Source: Undaria pinnatifida
Taxonomy: Eukaryota > Sar > Phaeophyceae > Laminariales > Alariaceae
DNA: 64,000 bases
Assembly (NCBI GenBank): GCA_012845835.1
Contig: JABAKD010000022.1
Coordinates: 685,501 to 749,500 of the forward strand
Reading direction: 5' to 3'
The notes beneath the pieces are model-generated. The model saw nothing but the letters and a program-made list of their open reading frames with translations, searched no databases and had not been told where the DNA came from. A program made the position numbers and the translations under genes. Shown in pieces: positions 54,760 to 63,446 of this stretch (position 1 is its first letter; each line of letters begins with the position of its first letter).

Positions 54760-55020
54760 GTTTTGTGTTTTTCTGTTGGGTTGGGTTGTATCACTTTTTC
54801 TTTCCAGCTCAACTCGTATAGTATACCAGATACCTGGAAAGAGCTTTTGCCCTCAGCGGCCTTCTTGGGGTTAGCCGTGGTCACAGTCACAGGTGTCTTC
54901 CTTCTTCCCCCCCAGATAAGGGGCTTCATTTTCATCGCGCGTTGGGTATAGCATTCCCACTCTCTTCAGATTTCTTTGCTTCGTCGATTTGCATCGCATT
55001 TCGCCAACACGCGCTCTACT
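54760..55020 (-). mobile_element. SINE body copy (antisense)
   Basis: TTTTTCTTTCCAGCTCAACT, GCCGTGGTCACAGTCACAGG, TCTTCCTTCTTCCCCCCCAG, GGGCTTCATTTTCATCGCGC and TCGTCGATTTGCATCGCA. Head not visible. Confidence 0.55.
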
Positions 55021-55035
55021 ACCGGCCTGTCATAC

Positions 55036-55251
55036 CTGGTGAACTATATCGGTGGGTGGCGAAGCGTAGTCAATACACTCTGTAAGTAATGCGAGACATG
55101 ATGAGATGATTTCCATAATCAAGGGAAACGATAACACCCCGCCACGGCACGGCAAGAGCGCTGTCGAGACAACCCCCTCGGCACAGTCTGTGCAGAAGTC
55201 CGGTCGGCGAGCATGATAAGGGAGTTTCGGATCGAGAGAGGTAAACCCCAT
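55036..55251 (-). CDS. Candidate coding exon, unidentified
   Basis: ATG at 55251 opens 72 codons: MGFTSLDPKLPYHARRPDFC, TDCAEGVVSTALLPCRGG, then a hydrophobic SFPLIMEIISSCLALL and ECIDYASPPTDIVHQ, ending at CAG with a GTATGA donor in phase 0. A CxxC pair (FCTDC) is present. The donor is a one-base variant of the TACCAGGTA motif. No domain recognised. A 16-bp block is shared with 35.88 kb. Confidence 0.3.
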
Positions 55252-55394
55252 CGAGACGCTAGCACAAAAATTGCAAAATAAAGAAAAAGTGTAAGATTAT
55301 CCGAGGAGCGCGCTCAGGGCACACCAACCAACAACATTATTAACGTCCTTGTGTCTATAGACGGCGGTGGGGGGTGTGGGGAGGTACTCTTATG

Positions 55395-55465
55395 TTGCTT
55401 GCCTTAGTCGTTTGACCATTGACCAGGTACCCGTACCCCTTTCGAGGCGCGGAGCACCCTGAGCG
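55395..55465 (-). pseudogene. Relic of the 45.1-kb coding segment (N-terminal part)
   Basis: The plus strand reads GTTTGACCATTGACCAGGTA, CCCGTACCCCTTTCGAGGCG and CGGAGCACC. It matches 45198-45252 at roughly 80 percent, with frameshifts. Confidence 0.5.
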
Positions 55466-56475
55466 ATGGGGGGGGGTTAAAATTGAATCAGATCGTGAAC
55501 ACTAATGCTTCCAAGGCTTCATTAGTTTCCGTGTTCGAGGGAGATAATGTGTGAGTGGAGATGTGTTCTGCCGCTGCCGCATGATAAGCAGAGAACCGAG
55601 GCCGACATTGGCATCCTGTGTTTCAGAGACCTGCAGGTGGATCTCTAAAATAAGTGGCATTGCTAATACGTCCAAAGTGTAACATGCTAATACGTCCAAA
55701 GTGCAACATGCTAATACGTCCAAGTATCATACACGATAGAGGGGGGCGTTTTCTTTTTGCGAAAACCATGCTCTGAATGATGGGGACTGGCTATCTCTTG
55801 ACCCAAAATCGGTGCACCTCTGCGCGGTAGCATGTATCGGAGCCGGTTATAACCTATAGCGTCTATAACCGGTACCGAACTCGTCGGATAGGTTACTCGG
55901 ACAACGGCGAGATTACATCGTTATCTCCCCTATTCCCGAAATATAAGCGCCTCCGTATTCAATGGAAACCTTACATTTAATTCCAGCAGTGCTCGTCCAT
56001 ACGACGTTATACTTTTTGCGGTTATAACCGGGAGGTACCGGGGAAAACCTGCTTTTCGGGGTTTAAAGCCCTGGGTACGGGCCTCCTCGCCACGTTAAGG
56101 TTTCGGACGCCGGGAGAAACGAAACAGGGCTAGCGATATTATCATCCCTCAAAAAGATGTTTTCATCTGGAGTCGATCCCCTGATGATTTATACATGCGT
56201 TACGTGTAGTATACGCCAAAATGTGCGTTTATATAAAAGTAAAAGGGTCATTGTCAAACTCAATCAACTGTCGGCGTGCAGCCAACTAAAAAATCTATCA
56301 CCCACAACCATACACATACAGGGGGCATCTGGAGTCGGACCAATCGACTCGAATACAAACTGTAGCGAGTAACACACACGAAAACAAGTCTTGCTTATTT
56401 CGTGCATATGAAGTAACAATTACAACATCATCAGCTCACGGCGATACGCCAGCTAGATAAAAACATACGTCAAAG

Positions 56476-56778
56476 TTATGCTCCGATGATGGCCAGCAAG
56501 CTATCCCCCCTTCTACTGTACCACCAGAAACACCAAAACGCACGACAGCTGTGGGCACCCAAGATAGGGTACGGTGTAACGGGTACATCCGCCATTTCAC
56601 CAACGAGTTTAGCCATAAAACGGGCGCTGAGACGACATATTTTATTGACCTGAAATTCGTCGCACTCACGGCTGACGTCCTTGAAGTATTTTTCATTTAT
56701 TAGTTCCATGGCGGGACCTATCATGAAGCCGGCAAGCACGGCAAATGATGTAAAGTTAGTTGCTCGTGTGAGACCCAT
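56476..56778 (-). CDS. Unidentified 100-residue open frame
   Basis: ATG to TAA. The N-terminal hydrophobic region reads TNFTSFAVLAGFMIGPAMEL and is followed by INEKYFKDVSRECDEFQ, ICRLSARFMAKLVGEMADV and CRAFWCFWWYSRRGD. Well-mixed composition and a related relic at 18.2 kb suggest a real, repeated coding sequence, possibly from a mobile element. No family recognised. A GTCAAT after ...EFQ could be a weak donor. Confidence 0.35.
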   Translation of the reverse strand: MGLTRATNFTSFAVLAGFMIGPAMELINEKYFKDVSRECDEFQVNKICRLSARFMAKLVGEMADVPVTPYPILGAHSCRAFWCFWWYSRRGDSLLAIIGA

Positions 56779-56847
56779 CCCACGGGAAAGGTGGAGAAGA
56801 AGATTCTAAGAATTTTCCGAGAGCTCTCCTAACATGAGGAGCCAGCT

Positions 56848-57125
56848 CAACATCAACAACATCAACAACATCAACAACAAGAACATCTACAACATCAACA
56901 ACAACATCATCAACATCATCAACAACATCAACAACGTCATCAACATCATCAACATCATCAACATCATCAACATCAACAACATCGTCAACGTCATCATTAT
57001 CATCAACATCATCAACATCATCAACATCATCAACATCATCAACATCATCAACATCATCAACATCAAAAACATCATCATCAACAGCATCAACAGCATCAAC
57101 AACATCAACAACATCATCATCATCC
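56848..57125. repeat. (CATCAACAT)n/(CAACAT)n array
   Basis: About 275 bp of 6- and 9-bp units. Asn-Ile and Asp-Val frames are artefacts. Confidence 0.9.
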
Positions 57126-57479
57126 ATCATATACCCAAATCATGACCTCAAAGGCATCCGTTCACGCAACCTGTCCAAGCGTCTATGCCCTAGTCCATGA
57201 GAAAGTCTACCCGCAAAATTGTTAGACTAAACGCTAGTTCTGTTCCTCATTTGGGGTATAGGTCAACCGTACAATGGTTGATGACCAGAAACCTTTTGGT
57301 CCAAAAAGTACAACCCCTGCTCGCGTGAGTGCCTCTGATCCGCTGCAAAAATTCAAGCCCCACACGTTGCTCCCCCTCCCGTAGCCCTAGCCTCTGGCAG
57401 ACGACACAACTAGCCACTACTGGAACACATCGTACATCTCAGAGGGGAAACGCACACCACACCCGTCCTGCCGGAGAAA

Positions 57480-57900
57480 TCAGATGACTTCAGGCACGAC
57501 GTAAAGGTCGAATGTATTCACCGACGATGGCAGGCAGCTGTTGTATGCCTTCTGGAACACTGGAATCCCCACTGGATACATCAAAACACGGGCCCAAACA
57601 TTCAACGATGGCCACCAGCTACGCCTCAAGAGCACTGGAAACCCCACGTGATACATAAGAACAACTAGATACACCGCTGTTACGTGTAGTACATCAAAAC
57701 AGAGACTCGCGTATTCGGTGATGGTAGGCAATTATGCCGCTACTACAACACTGCAGAAACAACATATATACAGCACTTAAAAACACCACTGGGTAATGCA
57801 ACAAATACACAGAATGCTCATATCTTCGACGATTGTATGAAGGTATGCCTCCTGCAATGTAGGGAACTCCGCCTCTACAGGCACAGGATGTCTAAACAAA
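57480..57900 (+). repeat. Imperfect tandem array, about 75-85-bp unit
   Basis: Repeating blocks of the type ATTCACCGACGATGGCAGGC, CTGGAACACTGGAATCCCCA then ATACATCAAAAC occur about four times with decreasing similarity. One plus frame reads NVFTDDGRQLLYAFWNTGIP followed by a related FNDGHQLRLKSTGNP before a stop, so it could be a decayed repeat-protein gene. The minus strand is open for 83 codons (57480-57731). Confidence 0.45.
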
Positions 57901-57938
57901 AAGGCAAATAAAAAGTAAGGTTGAGATTTACAGGATAA

Positions 57939-58163
57939 TTATGAGAACATTCCGGAACCGTTATACTTGAAGTTAGTGTAGAACGCACCCATTTTCTCAA
58001 GAAAAAATCCAACCGTAGCCAGCACTCTCCTGTTTCTTATGTGTTGTCCCGTACTGCACACACCATTGGCAAAAAAACGCCTTTCAAAAACATCGAAACA
58101 CCGACTCAAGCCTACACTCTGCTTGACGAACGGGAGCAACGGCCCATCACGCTCTACTACCCA
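57939..58163 (-). CDS. Candidate terminal exon, unidentified
   Basis: After an AG (GGATGTGAG) the frame reads VWWVVERDGPLLPFVKQSVG, LSRCFDVFERRFFANGVC, RRVLATVGFFLEKMGAFYTN and NGSGMFS to a TAA. A pyrimidine-rich stretch ending CGTTGTAG lies just upstream. Using that AG instead would bring a TGA into frame. Composition is protein-like. No family recognised. Confidence 0.35.
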   Translation of the reverse strand, partial: WVVERDGPLLPFVKQSVGLSRCFDVFERRFFANGVCSTGQHIRNRRVLATVGFFLEKMGAFYTNFKYNGSGMFS

Positions 58164-58434
58164 CCACACGCCCAACGCTCACATCCTACAACGAAAAAAG
58201 CCTCCATATATTGTAGACTTCTCTATAGGGTGCCCTTTGGAATGCACCTATCCCACCTCATCCCCTATGCCTTGCTACGACTTTTGCCAGCGTGATCCCC
58301 TTCTGGTAGCATCGTGGCTCTGACCGGCAACTGGGTTGGAGCGCAGACGCATCTCCTTCGCTAATAAAGTCGTAGAGGTGTGATGTTGATCCACGGCAGA
58401 GACTCGTACACGCGACCAACTCCCTAGGTACACA

Positions 58435-59160
58435 ATGAGCCAGCTTTTGTGTACGCAGAGTGATATATCACAGTATTTGGGTACAACACAATCCACCCTT
58501 GTTTGGATCAAGTCACACACGCATGTCGGCATCGATGATAACTCTGTCCCAGGAGCAGACGACGACAGACATGGCATTCCACCCCACCCCACCCCACCCC
58601 ACCCCACCCCATCCTCCAGCCTCCACCCTATCCCGCCCTACCCCACCCCACCTTATGCCCCTGCATGTCAGACGCCCCCTCCCCCGCCCTATCAAGAGCA
58701 GACCATGCCAGACACTGCACCCCCCCCCCCCCCCAATTTTCGTACACTCCTTCCCCCTGCACCATGGAAAGGCAACGTCGAACGCCACCCCCTTCTCACC
58801 CCCCCCCCCCTACTCGGGAAAAAAATGCCAGACACGCCTCCCCCCCCCTCCTCCCGCCTCAGCAAGAAACTCAAGGTCCCCCCCACCCCTAAGGTTCAGA
58901 GGACCGAGCCACCGCCCCCACTTAAGGAGGACGGAACCTCAGGGACGATGTCGTGCTCATCGTCTTCTCACGACTCTTCGAGGAACGAGCCGGCGGTTAT
59001 GCCCCCACCAAACCGCAATGCCGCAAAAAACGCGAAGCACGATGCCAGGAGCATCGCACGTCGGTCCCCTGGCTCGGCTTTCGTGCCAGCCTACCGCGCA
59101 ACCGTACGGATCGATCCGCGGGCATCTCATATCATCAGGAGCGGGGCTGTTTGCCGGTAA
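58435..59160 (+). CDS. Pro-rich open frame ending in the left inverted-repeat arm
   Basis: ATG to TAA, 241 codons. Its middle is encoded by CCCCACCCC-type simple sequence (Pro-rich). Its last 103 codons (from SRLSKKLKVPPTP to SGAVCR) duplicate the minus-strand exon 59632-59279. The N-terminal 45 residues show no domain. Because the duplicated part enters at a sharp break and lacks the acceptor seen in the other copy, this frame is probably a chimera made by inverted duplication and not an original gene. Confidence 0.3.
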   Translation: MSQLLCTQSDISQYLGTTQSTLVWIKSHTHVGIDDNSVPGADDDRHGIPPHPTPPHPTPSSSLHPIPPYPTPPYAPACQTPPPPPYQEQTMPDTAPPPPPNFRTLLPPAPWKGNVERHPLLTPPPLLGKKMPDTPPPPSSRLSKKLKVPPTPKVQRTEPPPPLKEDGTSGTMSCSSSSHDSSRNEPAVMPPPNRNAAKNAKHDARSIARRSPGSAFVPAYRATVRIDPRASHIIRSGAVCR

Positions 59161-59590
59161 CGACGCCGACGCCCACGTTACAGCTGGCAATCGACCACGC
59201 CGCTCCACAAATAATCGCGAGTCATTATTTGTGGAGCGGCGTGGTCGATTGCCAGCTGTAACGTGGGCGTCGGCGTCGTTACCGGCAAACAGCCCCGCTC
59301 CTGATGATATGAGATGCCCGCGGATCGATCCGTACGGTTGCGCGATAGGCTGGCACGAAAGCCGAGCCAGGGGAACGAGGTGCGATGCTCCTGGCATCGT
59401 GCTTCGCGTTTTTTGCGGCATTGCGGTTTGGTGGGGGCATAACCGCCGGCTCGTTCCTCGAAGAGTCGGGAGAAGACGATGAGCACGACATCGTCCCTGA
59501 GGTTTCGTCCTCCTTAAGTGGAGGCGGTGGCTCGGTCCTCTGGATCTTAGGGGTGGGGGGGACCTTGAGTTTCTTGCTGAGACGGGAGAG
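58850..59590. repeat. Inverted repeat, 366-bp arms, 8-nt loop
   Basis: Arms 58850-59215 and 59224-59590 (approximately) are reverse complements with about nine mismatches (about 97.5 percent). The loop is CGCGAGTC (59216-59223). Outside the arms the flanks are unrelated. Any transcript across it would fold into a long hairpin. Confidence 0.9.
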
Positions 59591-59632
59591 GTTTGTCACG
59601 ACCCTCTCTCCAATCGCCGCGTCGTGCATGTT
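59279..59632 (-). CDS. Terminal exon of an unidentified Pro/Ser-rich protein
   Basis: The acceptor TTCTTCACAG precedes NMHDAAIGERVVTN, LSRLSKKLKVPPTPK, TEPPPPLKED, TMSCSSSSPDSSRNEP and, at the end, RASHIIRSGAVCR with a TAA at 59279. It is 118 codons, phase 0 at its start. It has a good pyrimidine tract, and most of it is duplicated head to head in the other arm with about as many silent as replacing differences. The protein looks low-complexity and basic. Upstream exons should lie above 59.7 kb but were not identified. Confidence 0.45.
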   Translation of the reverse strand, partial: NMHDAAIGERVVTNLSRLSKKLKVPPTPKIQRTEPPPPLKEDETSGTMSCSSSSPDSSRNEPAVMPPPNRNAAKNAKHDARSIAPRSPGSAFVPAYRATVRIDPRASHIIRSGAVCR

Positions 59633-60393
59633 CTGTGAAGAAAAAGAAGGAGGCAGCCGTGAAATATCGAGAAGGTTGGGGGTGGCGTATGGCGACACGG
59701 AGCAGCGTCAATTGCTGTCGTAATAATCCAGAAGGACGCGTAAAGAGCGTTGAGGCATGGGCAGGAAATGTTGACGAGGAACAGGACGATTTATAGGTAA
59801 AAAATAACAAAAACAAACGTGGCGAAGGGAGAATTTGGAACATGGTTGGCAGAGAGTCGTGGGGCAGAGATCTGAATGATCCCGCGGCAGAGGGCCTACT
59901 TTTTAGGCCAAAACACGTTTCTGGCCTACTGGTCAAATCAACCATTGTCCGGTTGACCTCCTCAAAATCAAGGAGCTAGCGGCTAATCAGTAGTATATAA
60001 TTAGTATAAAAATTTACGAGTACAACGGTTGTTTTCAGCACTCTAGCGCATGGAGACGTTGGTCGGGTTGCGCGAAAAAACGCCTTCGAAGCCATGTAGA
60101 ATCGGTTGATGATGGACTATGGACTATGAATGACGGATGATGGATGATCGATGATGGTAGTGCGCTCCTCGTGTTGATGGCTCAGAAATTTCTTAGAATC
60201 TGCTGCACCCCCCCCTCCCCAAACGCGGGATGACTCGATGGTGATGATGTAGATAGTACTAATGCTTTACCGAAGGATATTCGAATTGTATGTATCGGAA
60301 CGGTATCTACGCTATGCCTCGTTTTGTCGTAGAGGGGCAAGCACAATACTAATAACATGAGCGCGAAATGGTTCTAGTACTTCCGCCGACTGA

Positions 60394-60683
60394 TTCTGCG
60401 ATAGCCCCCCTCCCCCCCCCACCAAAAAAATAGCGATTTTCTTTCGCGGACGACGTTTCATGGCAGCTCGACACGAGGAAGGATGCTATGAAAAAATGGG
60501 GAAAAGAAAAGCATCTTCATGTACGGTATATGATATATTCTTGTTTGCAGGGTGACTATCGAACGATGACGTCGGGATGGCAAGGGGCACTGCACCGTGT
60601 TTCAGGAGGCAGGGCGGGGACGGAGAGCTTATTTCAAAACCGGCGATTTCGTTAATAAAATGATGGGGGGCTAAATTGCAGAA
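60394..60683. mobile_element. TIR element M1, copy 4
   Basis: Starts TTCTGCGATAGCCCCCC, ends GGGGGGCTAAATTGCAGAA. The interior blocks GACGACGTTTCATGGC, GGAAGGATGCTATGAA and GATGACGTCGGGATGGC match copies at 39.4 and 62.5 kb. 290 bp. Confidence 0.7.
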
Positions 60684-60828
60684 CGCCTCCGCCCGGAGTG
60701 GTGCGGTTGAGCCACACAAACAGCCACGAACACACGCTACGGTAGCGATGCACATTTTTGTGCCCTGCAAGGTGGTGTTGGCTTAAGGAGCTCTCCATAA
60801 GGTACCTCCCCCAAAAACTGTGTGTGTG

Positions 60829-60912
60829 TTCGTGTTTTTTGGTCTCCGGCGGATGGGGTCGAAAAATAAAGCTCAAGCTCACCACACTTCCACGAAGTAT
60901 TGTCATACACAA
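60829..60912 (-). mobile_element. Family P, copy 3 (reverse)
   Basis: Minus strand: GTGGAAGTGTGGTGAGCTTG, CCCCATCCGCCGGAGACC and a short A run. Confidence 0.5.
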
Positions 60913-60934
60913 CTGAATGGTTTTGACAGTTATA

Positions 60935-61030
60935 TAGCGCTATCCACTGGAGCCACGTGACTCAGTGGTCTAGTCTAGTGGATAGCGCCATACAACTTCC
61001 AAAAAATGGGTTTACGGGTTCGTTGAATCC
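60935..61030 (+). mobile_element. tRNA-like SINE head within a hairpin
   Basis: Plus strand: TCAGTGGTCTAGTCTAGTGG (A-box-like, with a 5-bp duplication) and GGGTTCGTTGAATCCCACC (B-box-like with a small insertion). GCGCTATCCACT at 60938 pairs with AGTGGATAGCGC at about 60978, giving a hairpin. It is not a functional tRNA because the arms are broken. Confidence 0.5.
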
Positions 61031-61149
61031 CACCGACTGTTCGACCGCAATCCCGAGGCACCTCGCTCACCCTTAGCCACGAGACCAGTTTCTAGGAATG
61101 AATGCATACACCATCATACACTATTCATAGTGTCTTCCAGCGCGCACGC

Positions 61150-61215
61150 CCGTAAAATACAAATATGAAGTCGGTGGGAATCGAACCCACGACCCATCGA
61201 CCAAATGAAAGCGCA
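61150..61215 (-). mobile_element. tRNA-like fragment (B box only)
   Basis: Minus strand: GATGGGTCGTGGGTTCGATT then CCCACCGAC. It has a perfect B box but no A box at the right distance, so it is a tRNA or SINE remnant. Confidence 0.45.
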
Positions 61216-61569
61216 AACAAAGACGATGAACAACAGGTATGGTATAATATATAAATAATGATTTTACGAAGCAACAATAACGACCTTTCGACGATTTGCG
61301 GTTAACGCACTTACTTACAGCTCGAAACCCGTTCTTGGGGAAAAATTGCTTGAAAATAGTATAGGGAGGAGTCTTGGGGGCTCTAAAGGGGTTAAGAAGC
61401 CGTGCCATTGAAATTGAGGGAACAAACAACGCCAAAAGTGCCATATACCCGTATCGTACAGCACACGCTGCCACGTAGACAAGCGGCACACGCGCGCACA
61501 GGTAGGTGGGTTGCACGAGGCGCGTTCTAGGATAAGCGCACAGCAGCAGCAGTCACTACCATTTTTTTG

Positions 61570-61810
61570 GCCGAGGATGTTTTCGGCGTTCGAGGAAGCC
61601 CCTTAACTTTAACCAAATTTCAAGTAAATCTGTCCCCCCCCCAAAAAAAAAGGAGTTCCATGTGTAGAGGCGTTGTTAGTTAACCCAAAATCGGCGGAAT
61701 TCCTTCCTCTTTTTTTTTTTTGCTTGTATATACCTAAAAAGCCATGAGATTATTGATGGGGTTTTTGCACTTTTGTTTTGTTATTCCCACCGCCAGTTTT
61801 TGTTGGGGGA
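61570..61810. repeat. Dispersed repeat family F2 copy
   Basis: TTAACCCAAAATCGGCGGAAT, a T-run, ACCTAAAAAGCCATGAGAT and a preceding ATGTTTTCGGCGTTCGAGG that resembles the 10.79-kb block. A G-rich stretch follows at 61800-61880. Confidence 0.5.
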
Positions 61811-62516
61811 GGGTGGGGCATATCCACATATACGTCACCCAGGCCACGCTGGGGGAGGGAGGGAGGGGGGGGTGGAACACATTTTTTCTTTTCTTTTATA
61901 GTGGCTCGGTATCACAGCAGTCGCGCGAGTAACCAACCCCCCTGCTCCTTCCTTTCGTGCGGCGCGGTTTGAGATCCATTCGTCATATATATTAATCCGT
62001 GCGGCAATGGGATGGTAAAACTACGCTGCGCCTTATATAGAAAGATAATCTGCTCGATCGAGTATTTTCGTCGACGAGGTGGGGTGACAACGAGGGCACC
62101 CCAACCGTACGTAGGTTTGGTCGTGTAGAGCTCCTCAAACGCGTCGAAACTCGTAACCATGCCGTCGCATCGTAGCACGAGTGTCACGAATGTTGTTGGA
62201 CCATAAGAGCTTGATTCGACAGTCGCGCTGCGGCTAGGGTTACTCGATTCCCCGTTTCCGCTTTTCATAGGGTGGCGTGACGACTAAGGCCTAAGGTCTG
62301 AACGGATGAAGTGGATTGCTATCTACCTTTTATGATACCTCTGAATGAAGCGAAAGACAAAAAATGCGGACCAGGTCATTGCTATAGAAAATGTCGCGCC
62401 TTGTTTTATATCCTGGTTTATAATCATGCATGTTTTTTTTTCCCGCATGCTTCGGTCGAGGTGTGCACCTTCTTAAAAAGCTGCGCACATGATGAGCTCT
62501 GCACCCCACCGATTGA

Positions 62517-62780
62517 TTCTACGATGATAGCCACCCCCCCAAAAAAAACCAGCGATTTCTTTAACGTTTCATGGCTGCTCGACACAAGGAAGGATGCTAT
62601 AAAAAACCATCTCTTCACATGTATGTATGAATATGTCCTTGTTTGCAGAGGACTACCTACCGATGACGTCGGGGCGGCAAGAAGGGGCACTGTATTTCAG
62701 GAGGTAGGTAAGGCCGGGACCTGGTTTAAAAACCTGGCAATTTCGCTACAGGAAAGTTGGGGAGCGGCTATATCGTGAAA
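62517..62780. mobile_element. TIR element M1, copy 5
   Basis: TTCTACGATGATAGCC-C(n) to GCGGCTATATCGTGAAA. The left end has a 3-bp duplication; the right end is eroded. The interior is the most complete reference for the family. Confidence 0.65.
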
Positions 62781-62866
62781 CTGTTTTCGAGAAGAATGGA
62801 CGTGCAACCCGATATGTAGTGTCTATCCCACGGCCGAGGTGTCAAAACAAAACATGTTTACAACAA

Positions 62867-62934
62867 GAATGAATGAATGAATGAATGAATGGATGAATGA
62901 ATGGATGAATGAATGAATGAATGAATGAATGAAT
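62867..62934. repeat. (GAAT)n tetranucleotide repeat
   Basis: About 17 ATGA/GAAT units with a few GGAT variants. Confidence 0.95.
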
Positions 62935-63109
62935 GGCGTTCGGTCGATTTGGGGTGTAAGGAGCCCCGCCACTTTTTTTTTTTTCGACGCGTCCGTGCAA
63001 CTACGACAGAGGTCCACCAACCATTGATTTTTCTGAGGTTTGCTCAATTTGAGAGCATAATAAGACCTCCCCCAAACACAATTTTTTTTACTCGTTTTTT
63101 CCTTTTTTT

Positions 63110-63446
63110 GCATCCCACTTAATATCCTCGCACTACTCTCGCCCTCTCTGCCAGCAGTAACTCAGATCCGGGGTCACATACATACGGGGACCCTCCTCCC
63201 CCCTCCCCACTAGGGTACGTGCCTCCATTTTCATCGTGAGAAGAACTCGGCATTGTTCTTCCCTCTCGTCTACTCGCGCCTCTCAGCAGTTAGTTGGTCT
63301 CTCTTTTTTGCATTTTAAATACAAATATAGTCACAATCTCAACACGGCGGTGGGAATCGAACTCAAAGACCAACGCTAGTAGTAGCAATAGCATTCATTC
63401 GAGGGTAACCACTACTAGTAACCACTAGACCACCGGGGCGACCGGC
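63110..63446 (-). mobile_element. tRNA-derived SINE, near full length
   Basis: Minus strand: head GCCGGTCGCCCCGGTGG, A box GGTGGTCTAGTGGTTA, B box GAGTTCGATTCCCACC, then the body with ACGCGAGTAGACGAGAGG-like, CGATGAAAATGGAGGCACGT, CGGATCTGAGTTACTGC and GAGGATATTAAGTGGGATGC blocks. It runs into an A-rich tail extending past 63080. A small AC-type expansion between the A and B boxes lengthens the tRNA part. It shares its head with the 41.26-kb copy. Confidence 0.75.

Noticed and set aside
56756-57145. Asp-Val and Asn-Ile repeat frames resembling acidic coiled proteins
   Set aside because: Simple-sequence CATCAACAT array open in several frames.
63330-63446. A functional tRNA gene
   Set aside because: A and B boxes are present, but the intervening sequence is too long and the acceptor and anticodon stems do not form; it is the head of a SINE.
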